Assembly: GCF_000758705.1 (NCBI RefSeq)
Contig: NZ_CP009287.1
Location: forward strand, 930,001 to 994,000
Origin: Paenibacillus graminis
GTDB lineage: Bacteria > Bacillota > Bacilli > Paenibacillales > Paenibacillaceae
Direction of reading: 5' to 3'
DNA length: 64,000 bases
Below the pieces are notes generated by a model, which saw only the letters and a program-made list of their open reading frames with translations, ran no database searches and had not been told where the DNA came from. The translations under genes and the position numbers were made by a program. Shown here piece after piece: positions 32,841 to 40,725 of the stretch (the stretch's first letter is position 1; each line of letters starts with the position of its first letter).

Positions 32841-34244
32841 ATGTTGCGACAAAGAAAATCGATCTTCACTGTAATGGCACTGGTTCTGATGCTTGCCGCT
32901 GTGTTGTCTGCATGCTCGAAATCCGGTTCAGAAAGCTCCGATGCTTCAGCGCCTCCCGGGAATTCCGGGTCCAAGGAGAAGATTACCTTGCGGATGACGG
33001 TCTGGGGCTCGCCCGAAGAAGTGGCTCCATACAAAAAGGCCATCCAGAGATTCGAGGACAAATTTCCCAATATCAAGGTGGAGCTTCAGCATATTGCCGC
33101 TGATTATGATACCAAGCTTACAACCATGGTAGCCGGAAATGATGTTCCGGATGTCGCCATGATGGAATCCGGCACCATCGCTTTTCCTCTGGCAGAACAG
33201 GGGAAGTTCTATAATCTCCAGGAATTTCTCGACAAAGATTCCGATATCAGCCCCGATACTCTGGTTCCTAATATTATCTATTCTCTGGAGCCGGGAAATG
33301 TAATCGGCATTGGTCCGGGACCCGAGTCCTTCGGTCTGTTCTACAATGAGGATATCTTTAAGGAAGCCGGAATTGCACCTCCCCCGTCGAATGTAGCCGA
33401 TGCCTGGACCTGGGATGAATTCGTCGAGACCGCCAAGAAGCTGACTGTGGACACCAACGGCAAAACAGCGGCTGATCCCGGTTTCGATCCCCGCAAAATC
33501 AAACAGTACGGGGTGAATGCCTCCACCTGGTGGGGAGTGTACAGCAACTTTATCTATTCCAACGGCGGAGACTTTATCTCGGCGGATGGAAAGTCGTTCG
33601 GACTCAACCAGCCGGAGGCTGTAGAGGCCATTCAGAAAATATCAGATCTGATGAACGTGTATCATGTATCGCCTTCCCCCGTGCAGTCGAAGAATATCCC
33701 GGCTACAAATGTAGCTCTCCAGACCAAAAAGGTGGCGATGACCGTCGACGGGCAATGGGCGAGCGCAGGACTGGCCCAATCCAAGTTCAATTTCAATGTC
33801 GGAGTTATGCCTGTTCTGAAAGAGCCGGTGACTACCGTGGTCTGCGCGATGTTTTCGATCTTCAAGTCTACTGAGCATCCCCAGGAAGCCTGGGAACTCA
33901 TGAAAGCGCTTGTTGACCCGGAAGCTTCGATTGATATGATTACAGCCGGAACCTGGATGCCTTCGCTTAAGGATTGGTACACGGACCCCGCGCTGCTGGC
34001 AAAGTGGACAGAAAATCTGGAGGCAAGACCCTCCGGCTATAAAGAGGCGATCGTGGATGTGATTCTGACGAAAGGGCATCAGACGCCGACAGGCTATGTG
34101 AAGAATTTCAATAATATTATGGATATCGTCAATCCTGCCTTGGATAAGGTGTGGCTCGGCCAGCAATCGGCCCAGGAAGCGATGGATTCCATTGCGGCAA
34201 AAGTGCAGGCGCAAATCAAGGGACGCCGCGATATCAAGGAATAA
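32841..34244 (+). CDS. ABC transporter sugar-binding lipoprotein
   Basis: 467 residues from ATG 32841 (RBS gagaggggc). The signal peptide ends in lipobox AVLSAC, so the mature protein is anchored by a lipidated Cys near residue 21. The rest is a family 1 extracellular solute-binding protein: ITLRMTVWGSPEEVAPYKKA, IAADYDTKLTTMVAGNDVPD and GIGPGPESFGLFYNEDIFKE are typical. It binds an oligosaccharide outside the cell and delivers it to the two permeases encoded next. The adjacent GH43 and GH105 enzymes suggest pectin- or arabinan-side-chain oligosaccharides. Confidence 0.94.
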   Translation: MLRQRKSIFTVMALVLMLAAVLSACSKSGSESSDASAPPGNSGSKEKITLRMTVWGSPEEVAPYKKAIQRFEDKFPNIKVELQHIAADYDTKLTTMVAGNDVPDVAMMESGTIAFPLAEQGKFYNLQEFLDKDSDISPDTLVPNIIYSLEPGNVIGIGPGPESFGLFYNEDIFKEAGIAPPPSNVADAWTWDEFVETAKKLTVDTNGKTAADPGFDPRKIKQYGVNASTWWGVYSNFIYSNGGDFISADGKSFGLNQPEAVEAIQKISDLMNVYHVSPSPVQSKNIPATNVALQTKKVAMTVDGQWASAGLAQSKFNFNVGVMPVLKEPVTTVVCAMFSIFKSTEHPQEAWELMKALVDPEASIDMITAGTWMPSLKDWYTDPALLAKWTENLEARPSGYKEAIVDVILTKGHQTPTGYVKNFNNIMDIVNPALDKVWLGQQSAQEAMDSIAAKVQAQIKGRRDIKE

Positions 34245-34257
34245 CCTGGAGGTAGGT

Positions 34258-35145
34258 ATGCGAAAGGGAATGTTCTATGGGCTGTTGTTCACCGCGCCCG
34301 CCATACTCGGATTTGCCGTCTTTACGCTGGGTCCCATGATCGCCAGCCTGGTGCTCAGCCTGACCGACTACAATGTATTCAAAGAGCAGACCTCTTTTAT
34401 CGGCTTGGATCATTATATACGGCTGTTCTCCGGCGGGGATGAGCTGTTCTATCAATCGCTGGGCGCAACCTTCTATTTCGTTGTGCTGCGTGTGCCTGCC
34501 GTGATCATCCTTTCCTTCGCCATCGCACTGCTGCTGAATCTCAATGTGAAGGGCAGGGCGATATTCCGCACGATTATCTATCTCCCGAGCATCGTGCCGG
34601 CTGTGGCCTCGGCCATGATCTGGATGTGGCTGCTCAATCCTGATCTCGGTCTGATTAATTCGCTGTTAAGCCGGCTGCATCTGCCGACCAGCGGCTGGCT
34701 GTATTCGGAAGAAAGCGTCATCCCGTCGGTCGTTCTCACCACATTGTGGGGTATCGGAAGCACGGTGATTATTTTTCTCGCGGGGCTTTCCGGCATCCCC
34801 CGGCAATATTATGAAGCGATTGAGGTCGACGGAGGCGGCTGGCTCCACAGGCTGCGCCACGTGACGATTCCGATGGTGACCCCCACGATCTTTTTCAATA
34901 CGATCATGACTATTATCGGCTCCTTCCAGGTCTTCAACGAAGCCTATATTTTGACGCAAGGCGGACCGAACAACAAAAGCCTCTTCTACGTATTTTATCT
35001 GTGGAGAACAGGCTTCCGGGATGCCGATATGGGTTATGCGTCCGCGCTGGCGTGGATTTTATTTGTGATCATCCTGTTCTTTACCTTTATCGTCTTCAGA
35101 ACCTCGAAGTCCTGGGTATATTACGAAGGAGGGGAACGTTCTTGA
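34258..35145 (+). CDS. Sugar ABC transporter permease (MalF/UgpA type)
   Basis: 295 residues from ATG 34258 (RBS ctggaggtag), 13 bases after the binding-protein gene. Six membrane helices. The cytoplasmic EAA loop that contacts the ATPase is at EAIEVDGGGWLHRLRHVTIP. Forms the heterodimeric channel with the next permease. No ATPase gene is in the operon; in Bacillales a shared ATPase such as MsmX usually serves such importers. Confidence 0.94.
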   Translation: MRKGMFYGLLFTAPAILGFAVFTLGPMIASLVLSLTDYNVFKEQTSFIGLDHYIRLFSGGDELFYQSLGATFYFVVLRVPAVIILSFAIALLLNLNVKGRAIFRTIIYLPSIVPAVASAMIWMWLLNPDLGLINSLLSRLHLPTSGWLYSEESVIPSVVLTTLWGIGSTVIIFLAGLSGIPRQYYEAIEVDGGGWLHRLRHVTIPMVTPTIFFNTIMTIIGSFQVFNEAYILTQGGPNNKSLFYVFYLWRTGFRDADMGYASALAWILFVIILFFTFIVFRTSKSWVYYEGGERS

Positions 35146-35972
35146 AGCAATCGAAGCTGTCGCTTGCCGCAGGCTACGGAGCGCTTGTATTCATCTCGGG
35201 AATGTTCATCATTCCGTTTGTATGGCTGATCCGCAGCTCACTGATGAATTTATCGCAGATTTTCACCATGCCTCCGGAATGGATTCCCGCCCCGTTTCAA
35301 TGGAGCAACTTTCAGAGGGCGCTTACGGCGCTGCCGTTTGACACCTTCTTCAAGAATACGCTTATTATTGTGGTCACGGTGCTTGCGGGGACTGTCATTA
35401 CGAGCACGATTGGAGCCTTTGGATTTTCCCGGATTCAGTGGAAGGGCAGGGATACGGTATTCGCCATTCTGATGACCAGCATGATGCTGCCGGCGGCGGT
35501 AACGATGATACCGAGCTTTCTCGGCTGGCAGGCGCTGGGCTTCTATGATACGTTGTATCCGCTGATTATTCCCGCTTACTTCGGCGGAGGAATCTTCAAT
35601 ATTTTCCTGCTGCGGCAGTTCTATTTGACGATTCCGCGTGATTTTGATGAGGCGGCCTTTGTGGACGGGGCCAGTTATTGGCAAATCTATACACGCATCA
35701 TCTTCCCCTTAAGCCGTTCTGCGGTGATCGTAGTCGCTTTATTCAGCTTCCTGGCCTCCTGGAACGATTTCATGGGACCGCTGATTTATTTGAAGAGCGA
35801 CAGCCTCTTCACCCTTGCCCTGGGCCTGCAAATGTTTCAGGGTTCCTACACTGCACAGTGGGATCTGCTGATGGCGGCTTCGGCCACGGTTGTCCTGCCT
35901 TGTGTCATTGTGTTTCTGGCCGGCCAGCGCTACTTTCTGGAAGGCATAACCTTAACGGGATTAAAAGGATAA
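35142..35972 (+). CDS. Sugar ABC transporter permease (MalG/UgpE type)
   Basis: 276 residues from TTG 35142, which overlaps the upstream TGA (TTGA) and follows RBS aaggagggg; an in-frame start at 35001 would overlap the previous gene by 145 bases and is rejected. Six membrane helices. EAA loop EAAFVDGASYWQIYTRIIFP. Second half of the import channel. Confidence 0.93.
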   Translation: MKQSKLSLAAGYGALVFISGMFIIPFVWLIRSSLMNLSQIFTMPPEWIPAPFQWSNFQRALTALPFDTFFKNTLIIVVTVLAGTVITSTIGAFGFSRIQWKGRDTVFAILMTSMMLPAAVTMIPSFLGWQALGFYDTLYPLIIPAYFGGGIFNIFLLRQFYLTIPRDFDEAAFVDGASYWQIYTRIIFPLSRSAVIVVALFSFLASWNDFMGPLIYLKSDSLFTLALGLQMFQGSYTAQWDLLMAASATVVLPCVIVFLAGQRYFLEGITLTGLKG

Positions 35973-35985
35973 AGGAGGATGTCCG

Positions 35986-36894
35986 TTGAAAGAAGAGCGT
36001 CTGCTGAAAGGGATAACAAACCCTGTTATACCCGGGTGGTATGCGGACCCGGAGGCAAGAACCTATGAGGGCAGGCACTGGATTTATGCCACCAGGTCTT
36101 ATACGGAATATACGCAGCAGATGAATCTGGATGCTTTCAGTTCTGTGGACCTGATCCATTGGAACAAACACGACAGCATTATTGGGATGAAGGATTTTCC
36201 CTGGATCTGGAGAGCGGTGTGGGCGCCTACCCAGATTGAGCACCAGGGCAGGCATTACCTTGTGTTTGCCTCCAACGATATCCAGAAGGACGGGGAAGCC
36301 GGCGGACTGGAGATTGCCGTTGCGGATTCCCCGGAAGGCCCATACAGGGGCTATCTCGGCAAGCCGCTGGTTGATCGTTTCATTTACGGTGCCCAGCCGA
36401 TCGACGCCCATTTATTCAAGGATGATGACGGCGCCGTCTATCTGTATTACGGGGGCTGGGGACACTGCAACGTGGCCCGGATGAATGAGGAGATGACCGG
36501 TTTTATTCCTTTTTCCGATGGGCAGGCTGTCCGTTCCATTACGCCTCCGGGCTATGTGGAGGGGCCGTGCATGATTAAGAAGGACGGCCTCTATTATCTG
36601 ATGTGGTCCATGGGCGGATGGACCAATGGCACCTATCGTGTGGCCTACGGCGTCAGCGGCAGTCCGCTGGGGCCATTCGCCAACGAGGGTACCATTCTGG
36701 AAAGGCAGGAGCCTGTGGCGGAGGGGCCCGGCCATCACGGATATTTGTATCTGCCCGATGAGGATGAATGGCTGATTGTCTATCACCGGAGAATCATCGG
36801 GGACAAGGAGCCGGGCAACCGCATGCTATGCATCGACAGGATGGAATTTGAGGCCGGCAGGATTAAGCCGGTAATCATGACCGACAGCTGGTAG
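35986..36894 (+). CDS. Glycoside hydrolase family 43 enzyme
   Basis: 302 residues from TTG 35986 (RBS aaaggagga). There is no signal peptide, so it is cytoplasmic and acts on imported oligosaccharides. The five-bladed propeller fold of GH43 is indicated by three acidic residues: base D21 (GWYADPEA), D140 (QPIDAHLF) and acid E192 (YVEGPCMIKKDG), plus RAVWAPTQIE. Family members are arabinanases, alpha-arabinofuranosidases, beta-xylosidases or galactosidases; which applies is not clear. It is the last gene of the regulator-transport operon. A 51-bp repeat array begins 25 bases after its stop. Confidence 0.9.
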   Translation: MKEERLLKGITNPVIPGWYADPEARTYEGRHWIYATRSYTEYTQQMNLDAFSSVDLIHWNKHDSIIGMKDFPWIWRAVWAPTQIEHQGRHYLVFASNDIQKDGEAGGLEIAVADSPEGPYRGYLGKPLVDRFIYGAQPIDAHLFKDDDGAVYLYYGGWGHCNVARMNEEMTGFIPFSDGQAVRSITPPGYVEGPCMIKKDGLYYLMWSMGGWTNGTYRVAYGVSGSPLGPFANEGTILERQEPVAEGPGHHGYLYLPDEDEWLIVYHRRIIGDKEPGNRMLCIDRMEFEAGRIKPVIMTDSW

Positions 36895-36919
36895 GCGCTC
36901 GAATTGGTAGCGAACTGCT

Positions 36920-37808
36920 GCAGCGCCGCGGGCCGGCAGGGCTGGAAACAACGGCAGAAATGCCGTTGTTGGAGCGCGGCAGGCCGGTAGGGCCAGAAAC
37001 AACGGCAGAAACGCCGTTGTTGGAGCGCCGCGGGCCGGCAGGCCTGGAAACAACGTCAGAAATGCCGTTGTTGGAGCGCCGGAGGCCGGTTGGCCTGGAA
37101 ACAACGGCAATAATGCCGTTGTTGGAGCGCCGCGGGCCGGCAGGCCTGGAAACAACGGCAATAATGCCGTTGTTGGAGCGCCACAGGCCCGGCAGGCCAG
37201 AAACAACGTCAGAAATGCCGTTGTTGGAGCGCGGCGGGCCGGCAGGGCTGGAAACAACGGCAATAATGCCGTTGTTGGAGCGCGGCGGGCCGGCAGGGCT
37301 GGAAACAACGGCAATAATGCCGTTGTTGGAGCGCCACAGGCCGGCAGGGCTGGAAACAACGGCAATAACGCCGTTGTTGGAGCGCGGCAGGCCGGATGGC
37401 CAGGAAACAACGGCAATAATGCCGTTGTGGGAGCGCGGCAGGCCGGTCGGCCTGGAAACAACGTCAGAAATGCCGTTGTTGAAGCGCCGCAGGCCGGTTG
37501 GCCTGGAAACAACGTCAGAAATGCCGTTGTTGGAGCGCCGCGGGCCGGCAGGCCTGGAAACAACGTCAGAAATGCCGTTGTTGGAGCGCGGCGGGCCGGC
37601 AGGGCTGGAAACAACGGCAATAATGCCGTTGTTGGACCGCGGCAGGCCGGTCGGCCTGGAAACAACGGCAGAAATGCCGTTGTTGGAGCGCCGCGGGCCG
37701 GCAGGGCTGGAAACAACGGCAATAATGCCGTTGTTGGAGCGCCACAGGCCGGCAGGGCTGGAAACAACGGCAATAACGCCGTTGTTGGAGCGCGGCAGGC
37801 CGGTTGCC
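36920..37808. repeat. Tandem array of seventeen 51-bp hairpin repeats
   Basis: The core ccgttg recurs exactly every 51 bases from 36963 to 37779, 17 times. Each unit contains a palindrome AACAACGGCA-N4-TGCCGTTGTT (10-bp stem, loop GAAA or ATAA), then GGAGCGC and a GC-rich variable linker ending GGCCGGC/T. Some units carry AACAACGTCA and others CGCCGTTGTT, giving one mismatch. Because 51 is a multiple of 3, long ORFs are open on both strands, but neither has an RBS and the products are plain 17-residue repeats, so I treat the array as non-coding. Its position directly after the GH43 gene could let it act as a transcription or mRNA-stability element; this is inference. Confidence 0.9.
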
Positions 37809-37859
37809 CTTATCTTGGAAACTATAAAGTTGGGGAACCAGTCGGCCTAGATGTCCTAA

Positions 37860-37907
37860 TTCCAACTAGCGTGTACTCACTGGCTTCTTCACAAACGCTA
37901 GTTGGAA
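37860..37907. repeat. Perfect 12-bp inverted repeat
   Basis: TTCCAACTAGCG (37860-37871) and CGCTAGTTGGAA (37896-37907) are exact reverse complements separated by 24 bases. The right arm runs into a GGAAAAAGGGAACTT repeat. Confidence 0.65.
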
Positions 37908-38083
37908 AAAGGGAACTTATTTTTCCCAAAAATCAACAATTGTGAGATTGAAGGTGGAAAAAGGGAACTTAATTGGGCCATATTCCCTCGTCAGGAGCGA
38001 AAAGAGCTGAATTAGTTAACCTTTTTCCACTTCACCTGTGGAGAATAGGGTGTACGAGCAAATTAGTTACCCTTTTTCCACTT
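37902..38083. repeat. Dispersed GGAAAAAGGGAACTT repeats, two direct and two inverted
   Basis: GGAAAAAGGGAACTTA occurs at about 37902-37919 and 37954-37971. The reverse form, TTAGTTAACCTTTTTCCAC or close to it, occurs at 38012-38030 and 38063-38083. The inward-facing pairs could form large hairpins. There is no ORF here. Confidence 0.7.
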
Positions 38084-38159
38084 GGAGTTGCCGAAGGATT
38101 CGTAAAGGGGTTCTCCAGGCAACGCTAAACTGAACTCCAAACGGCTACATTATCTAGTC

Positions 38160-38275
38160 AAGGACGGCGTAGCTGTTTTGTTCAAATATAAGAAATCTAT
38201 ATGTTTCACGCTATATATCATCCTCCTATTTCTCGCTGAAACACCCCGTCCTTTACAAGGACGGCGTAGCCGTTT
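38160..38275 (+). repeat. Direct repeat AAGGACGGCGTAGC(T/C)GTTT
   Basis: Two copies at 38160-38178 and 38257-38275. The second forms a hairpin with the preceding CGTCCTT (CGTCCTT-tac-AAGGACG, 38247-38263). The 38276-38371 remainder holds nothing I can name. Confidence 0.6.
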
Positions 38276-38371
38276 CCACTTGCGCTGTAATCACACGAGG
38301 ATCTGATCCGCTCAAATTGACCAAAGACGAACTCATCCCCGCAAGGTTAGCCGATAAGGCGGCGGCCCCCT

Positions 38372-39313
38372 TCACACCCACCCCGTAAACTCCAATATCG
38401 ACGCCTTCGCCGGTTGCGCTTCAGCTTGTGCGCCTTTCCGCCATTGTTTGGGGGACTCTCCCATAAGCCTGGAGAAGCAGCGGTTGAAGCTGGAGATGGA
38501 GTGAAAGCCGACTTGCCCGGAGATCGAAAGAATGGAATCATCGGTGCTTTTTAACTGTTTGCAGGCCTGTTCGATTCGGGTTCTGCTCAGGAATTCCAGG
38601 GGGGCGGCACCCATGATTTCATGGAATTTTCTGCGGAAATGGGTTGTGCTTAAGTGGCATAGCCCGGCTAGGGAATCGATGGTGATGGAGGTCATGTAGT
38701 TTTTCGTAATATACTCGAGCGCCGGAGAAATGACAAAATCACCCCTCAGACTATGCTCTGCCTCGTGTTCTGCCAGCATTTCATTCGTGGAATGAATTCT
38801 AAGGAGCTCTATATAAAGGGATAACAATAAGCCGTAGGCGTTTTCCTGGTAGTAGGGCTTCTGCTGCTTCAGTTCCTCTACGACCGACGTGGCAAGGGTA
38901 TACACCTTGGGATACTGCTCCTTGTTCAATATACAGTTCTTTCCCGTCACCGCCCACAAATCCGGCTCGAAGCTGCTGAACACGCTTTTGAAGGAATGCT
39001 GAAAGAGCTCCTCCGGCGAAAAAAAGAGATAGGACCACAGGCTGGCGGTATCCGGTGAACTGTATGTCGTATGGGGGAGATACCTGGGGATAAAGGTTAC
39101 GTCACCGGCTGTAAAAGGTACCGGTTCTCCTTGGAACTCCATGATGCCGCTGTCGGAATAGCAGATGCCAATCTCCAAATGGTTATGGAAATGGAGATGT
39201 TCGCTTCGGGTATCGGAAATCTTCCAGCGTTCCCCGCTTAACAGCAAGACGGGAAAATCGATGGGCAAGCTATAGTGGCGGTATTCAATTACCGGCTTCT
39301 TTTTTCTGGGCAT
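38372..39313 (-). CDS. AraC-family transcriptional regulator
   Basis: 313 residues. The N-terminal cupin-like sensing domain (SEHLHFHNHLEIGICYSDSG, PFTAGDVTFIPRYLPHTTYS) is followed by a C-terminal AraC/XylS domain at about 205-300 with IDSLAGLCHLSTTHFRRKFH and ILSISGQVGFHSISSFNRCF. It diverges from the GH105 gene, and such regulators usually control the adjacent hydrolase in response to a sugar bound by the cupin domain. The 194-bp divergent region holds a promoter and a cre-like site toward the GH105 gene. Confidence 0.92.
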   Translation of the reverse strand: MPRKKKPVIEYRHYSLPIDFPVLLLSGERWKISDTRSEHLHFHNHLEIGICYSDSGIMEFQGEPVPFTAGDVTFIPRYLPHTTYSSPDTASLWSYLFFSPEELFQHSFKSVFSSFEPDLWAVTGKNCILNKEQYPKVYTLATSVVEELKQQKPYYQENAYGLLLSLYIELLRIHSTNEMLAEHEAEHSLRGDFVISPALEYITKNYMTSITIDSLAGLCHLSTTHFRRKFHEIMGAAPLEFLSRTRIEQACKQLKSTDDSILSISGQVGFHSISSFNRCFSRLMGESPKQWRKGAQAEAQPAKASILEFTGWV

Positions 39314-39396
39314 ATCCGGGTACTCCTGCTCTCATGGCGTTAATTTAGTAATTATGAATAAATGATTGAAATTGCGCAGTTTTGCTGTGAATGTGC

Positions 39397-39447
39397 TTAG
39401 ATGTAGACCATTATACTGCTTACAATAGAATACATAAAGCGTTTACA
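39397..39447 (+). promoter_or_regulatory. Promoter and cre-like site of the GH105 gene
   Basis: -35 TTAGAT (39397-39402), 18-bp spacer, -10 TACAAT (39421-39426). ATAAAGCGTTTACA (39434-39447) matches the CcpA cre consensus at 12 of 14 positions and lies over the expected transcription start, a position suited to repression. Confidence 0.5.
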
Positions 39448-39507
39448 GGCTTGCGGACGGCTCTCAAGCGCCTTTGGGGGGCGTGTGTATCCGGGAGGAG
39501 AATTTAG

Positions 39508-40533
39508 ATGCTTCAATTGAAGGTTGACAGGGAAGAAATCCTAAGCGTTATCGACAGAGTTACCAGAAAAACACTGGCGATGGATTTAACCTGGGAATGG
39601 CCTTGCGGGGTGGCTTATTATGGGGTGTCCAGGGCCTACCAGACCACAGGGAATAAAGAGTATCTGGATAGGCTTGTCCAGTGGGCGGATGAATATACCG
39701 AACTGGGCCTGCCGGACTGGACGGTCAACACTTGTGCCATGGGCCACATGCTGATCACATTATATGAAGAAACAGGGAACCAGAAATATTGGGATATTGT
39801 GATGAGCAAGGTGGATTATCTCCGGAATGATGCGCTCAGGTTCGGGGACAATGTGCTGCAGCATACGGTGTCTGTGTCCAATGATTTTCCGGAGCAGGCT
39901 TGGGCGGATACGTTGTTTATGGCGGCATTTTTTCTGCTCCGCGCAGGAAGCAAACTCAACGATCAGGACATAATCCAGGATGCCCTCAATCAGTATTACT
40001 GGCATATCAAATACCTGCAGGACCCTGGCAGCGGATTCTGGTTCCATGGTTACAATCATGTGCAGCAGGATCATATGTCCGGATTATTCTGGGGGAGGGC
40101 GAATGCCTGGGGCGCCTATACGATGTCGCAGGTCAAACCGCTTTTGAAGGACTGGTATTTGTACCCGCAGTGTATGGATGTGGAGTGTTCACTCCGGGAT
40201 CAGCTGGCGGCACTGAAGCTTGTTCAGACGGAGAACGGCTTGTGGCGGACGGTGGTGAATGACGAGGAATCCTATGAGGAAGTATCTGCCTCCTGCGGGA
40301 TTGCGGCGGCTATGATCAACAACGGCAATCCGCTGCATACCAAATATGTGCAAAAGGCGCTGAAAGGCATCCTGCAAAATATCAGCGAAGACGGGCGGGT
40401 ACTTGGTGTATCGGGCGGCACAGCCGTGATGAAGGACCGGGAAGGGTACCGCAATATCCCCAGAGACTGGATTCAGGGCTGGGGCCAGGGTCTGGCACTG
40501 GCTTTTCTGTCCGACATGCTTAAGAATGAATAG
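39508..40533 (+). CDS. Unsaturated glucuronyl/rhamnogalacturonyl hydrolase (GH88/GH105)
   Basis: 341 residues, cytoplasmic (no signal peptide). (alpha/alpha)6-barrel family with catalytic Asp D134 in EQAWADTLFMAAFFL, corresponding to the essential Asp of B. subtilis YteR, plus WFHGYNH and FWGRANAWGAYTM. It removes the unsaturated uronic acid left at the non-reducing end of lyase products, typically from rhamnogalacturonan. RBS ccgggaggag. With the GH43 enzyme and the importer this points to use of pectin-derived oligosaccharides. It is transcribed away from its probable AraC regulator. Confidence 0.92.
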   Translation: MLQLKVDREEILSVIDRVTRKTLAMDLTWEWPCGVAYYGVSRAYQTTGNKEYLDRLVQWADEYTELGLPDWTVNTCAMGHMLITLYEETGNQKYWDIVMSKVDYLRNDALRFGDNVLQHTVSVSNDFPEQAWADTLFMAAFFLLRAGSKLNDQDIIQDALNQYYWHIKYLQDPGSGFWFHGYNHVQQDHMSGLFWGRANAWGAYTMSQVKPLLKDWYLYPQCMDVECSLRDQLAALKLVQTENGLWRTVVNDEESYEEVSASCGIAAAMINNGNPLHTKYVQKALKGILQNISEDGRVLGVSGGTAVMKDREGYRNIPRDWIQGWGQGLALAFLSDMLKNE

Positions 40534-40725
40534 AGTAAGTCATAGATTAAGTAATACTAAGGGTAACTTAGAAGACGGTTGGATAAACGGCTTCACGGTT
40601 GCCCTTGTTTTTGCTGCTCAAATATCTCCCGGGATACTGAAAAGCTCCCATAAAGGTGTTATTTGTAGTTCAAAGATAGATGTATAATATAGGAAGTATA
40701 ATTTTGTTTGGCGGAGGTCTGATGG

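Noticed and set aside
34192..34257. Earlier start for the first sugar permease
   Set aside because: The frame extends into the binding-protein gene, but ATG 34258 has a good RBS and leads directly into the first membrane helix.
36920..37808. CRISPR array
   Set aside because: The units are contiguous with no unique spacers of constant length, the period is 51 bp with the palindrome inside each unit, and no cas genes are present.
36826..37850. Two ~300-residue ORFs (one per strand) over the 51-bp repeat array
   Set aside because: Both arise because the repeat length is divisible by three. Neither has an RBS, and the products are bare 17-residue repeats without family resemblance.
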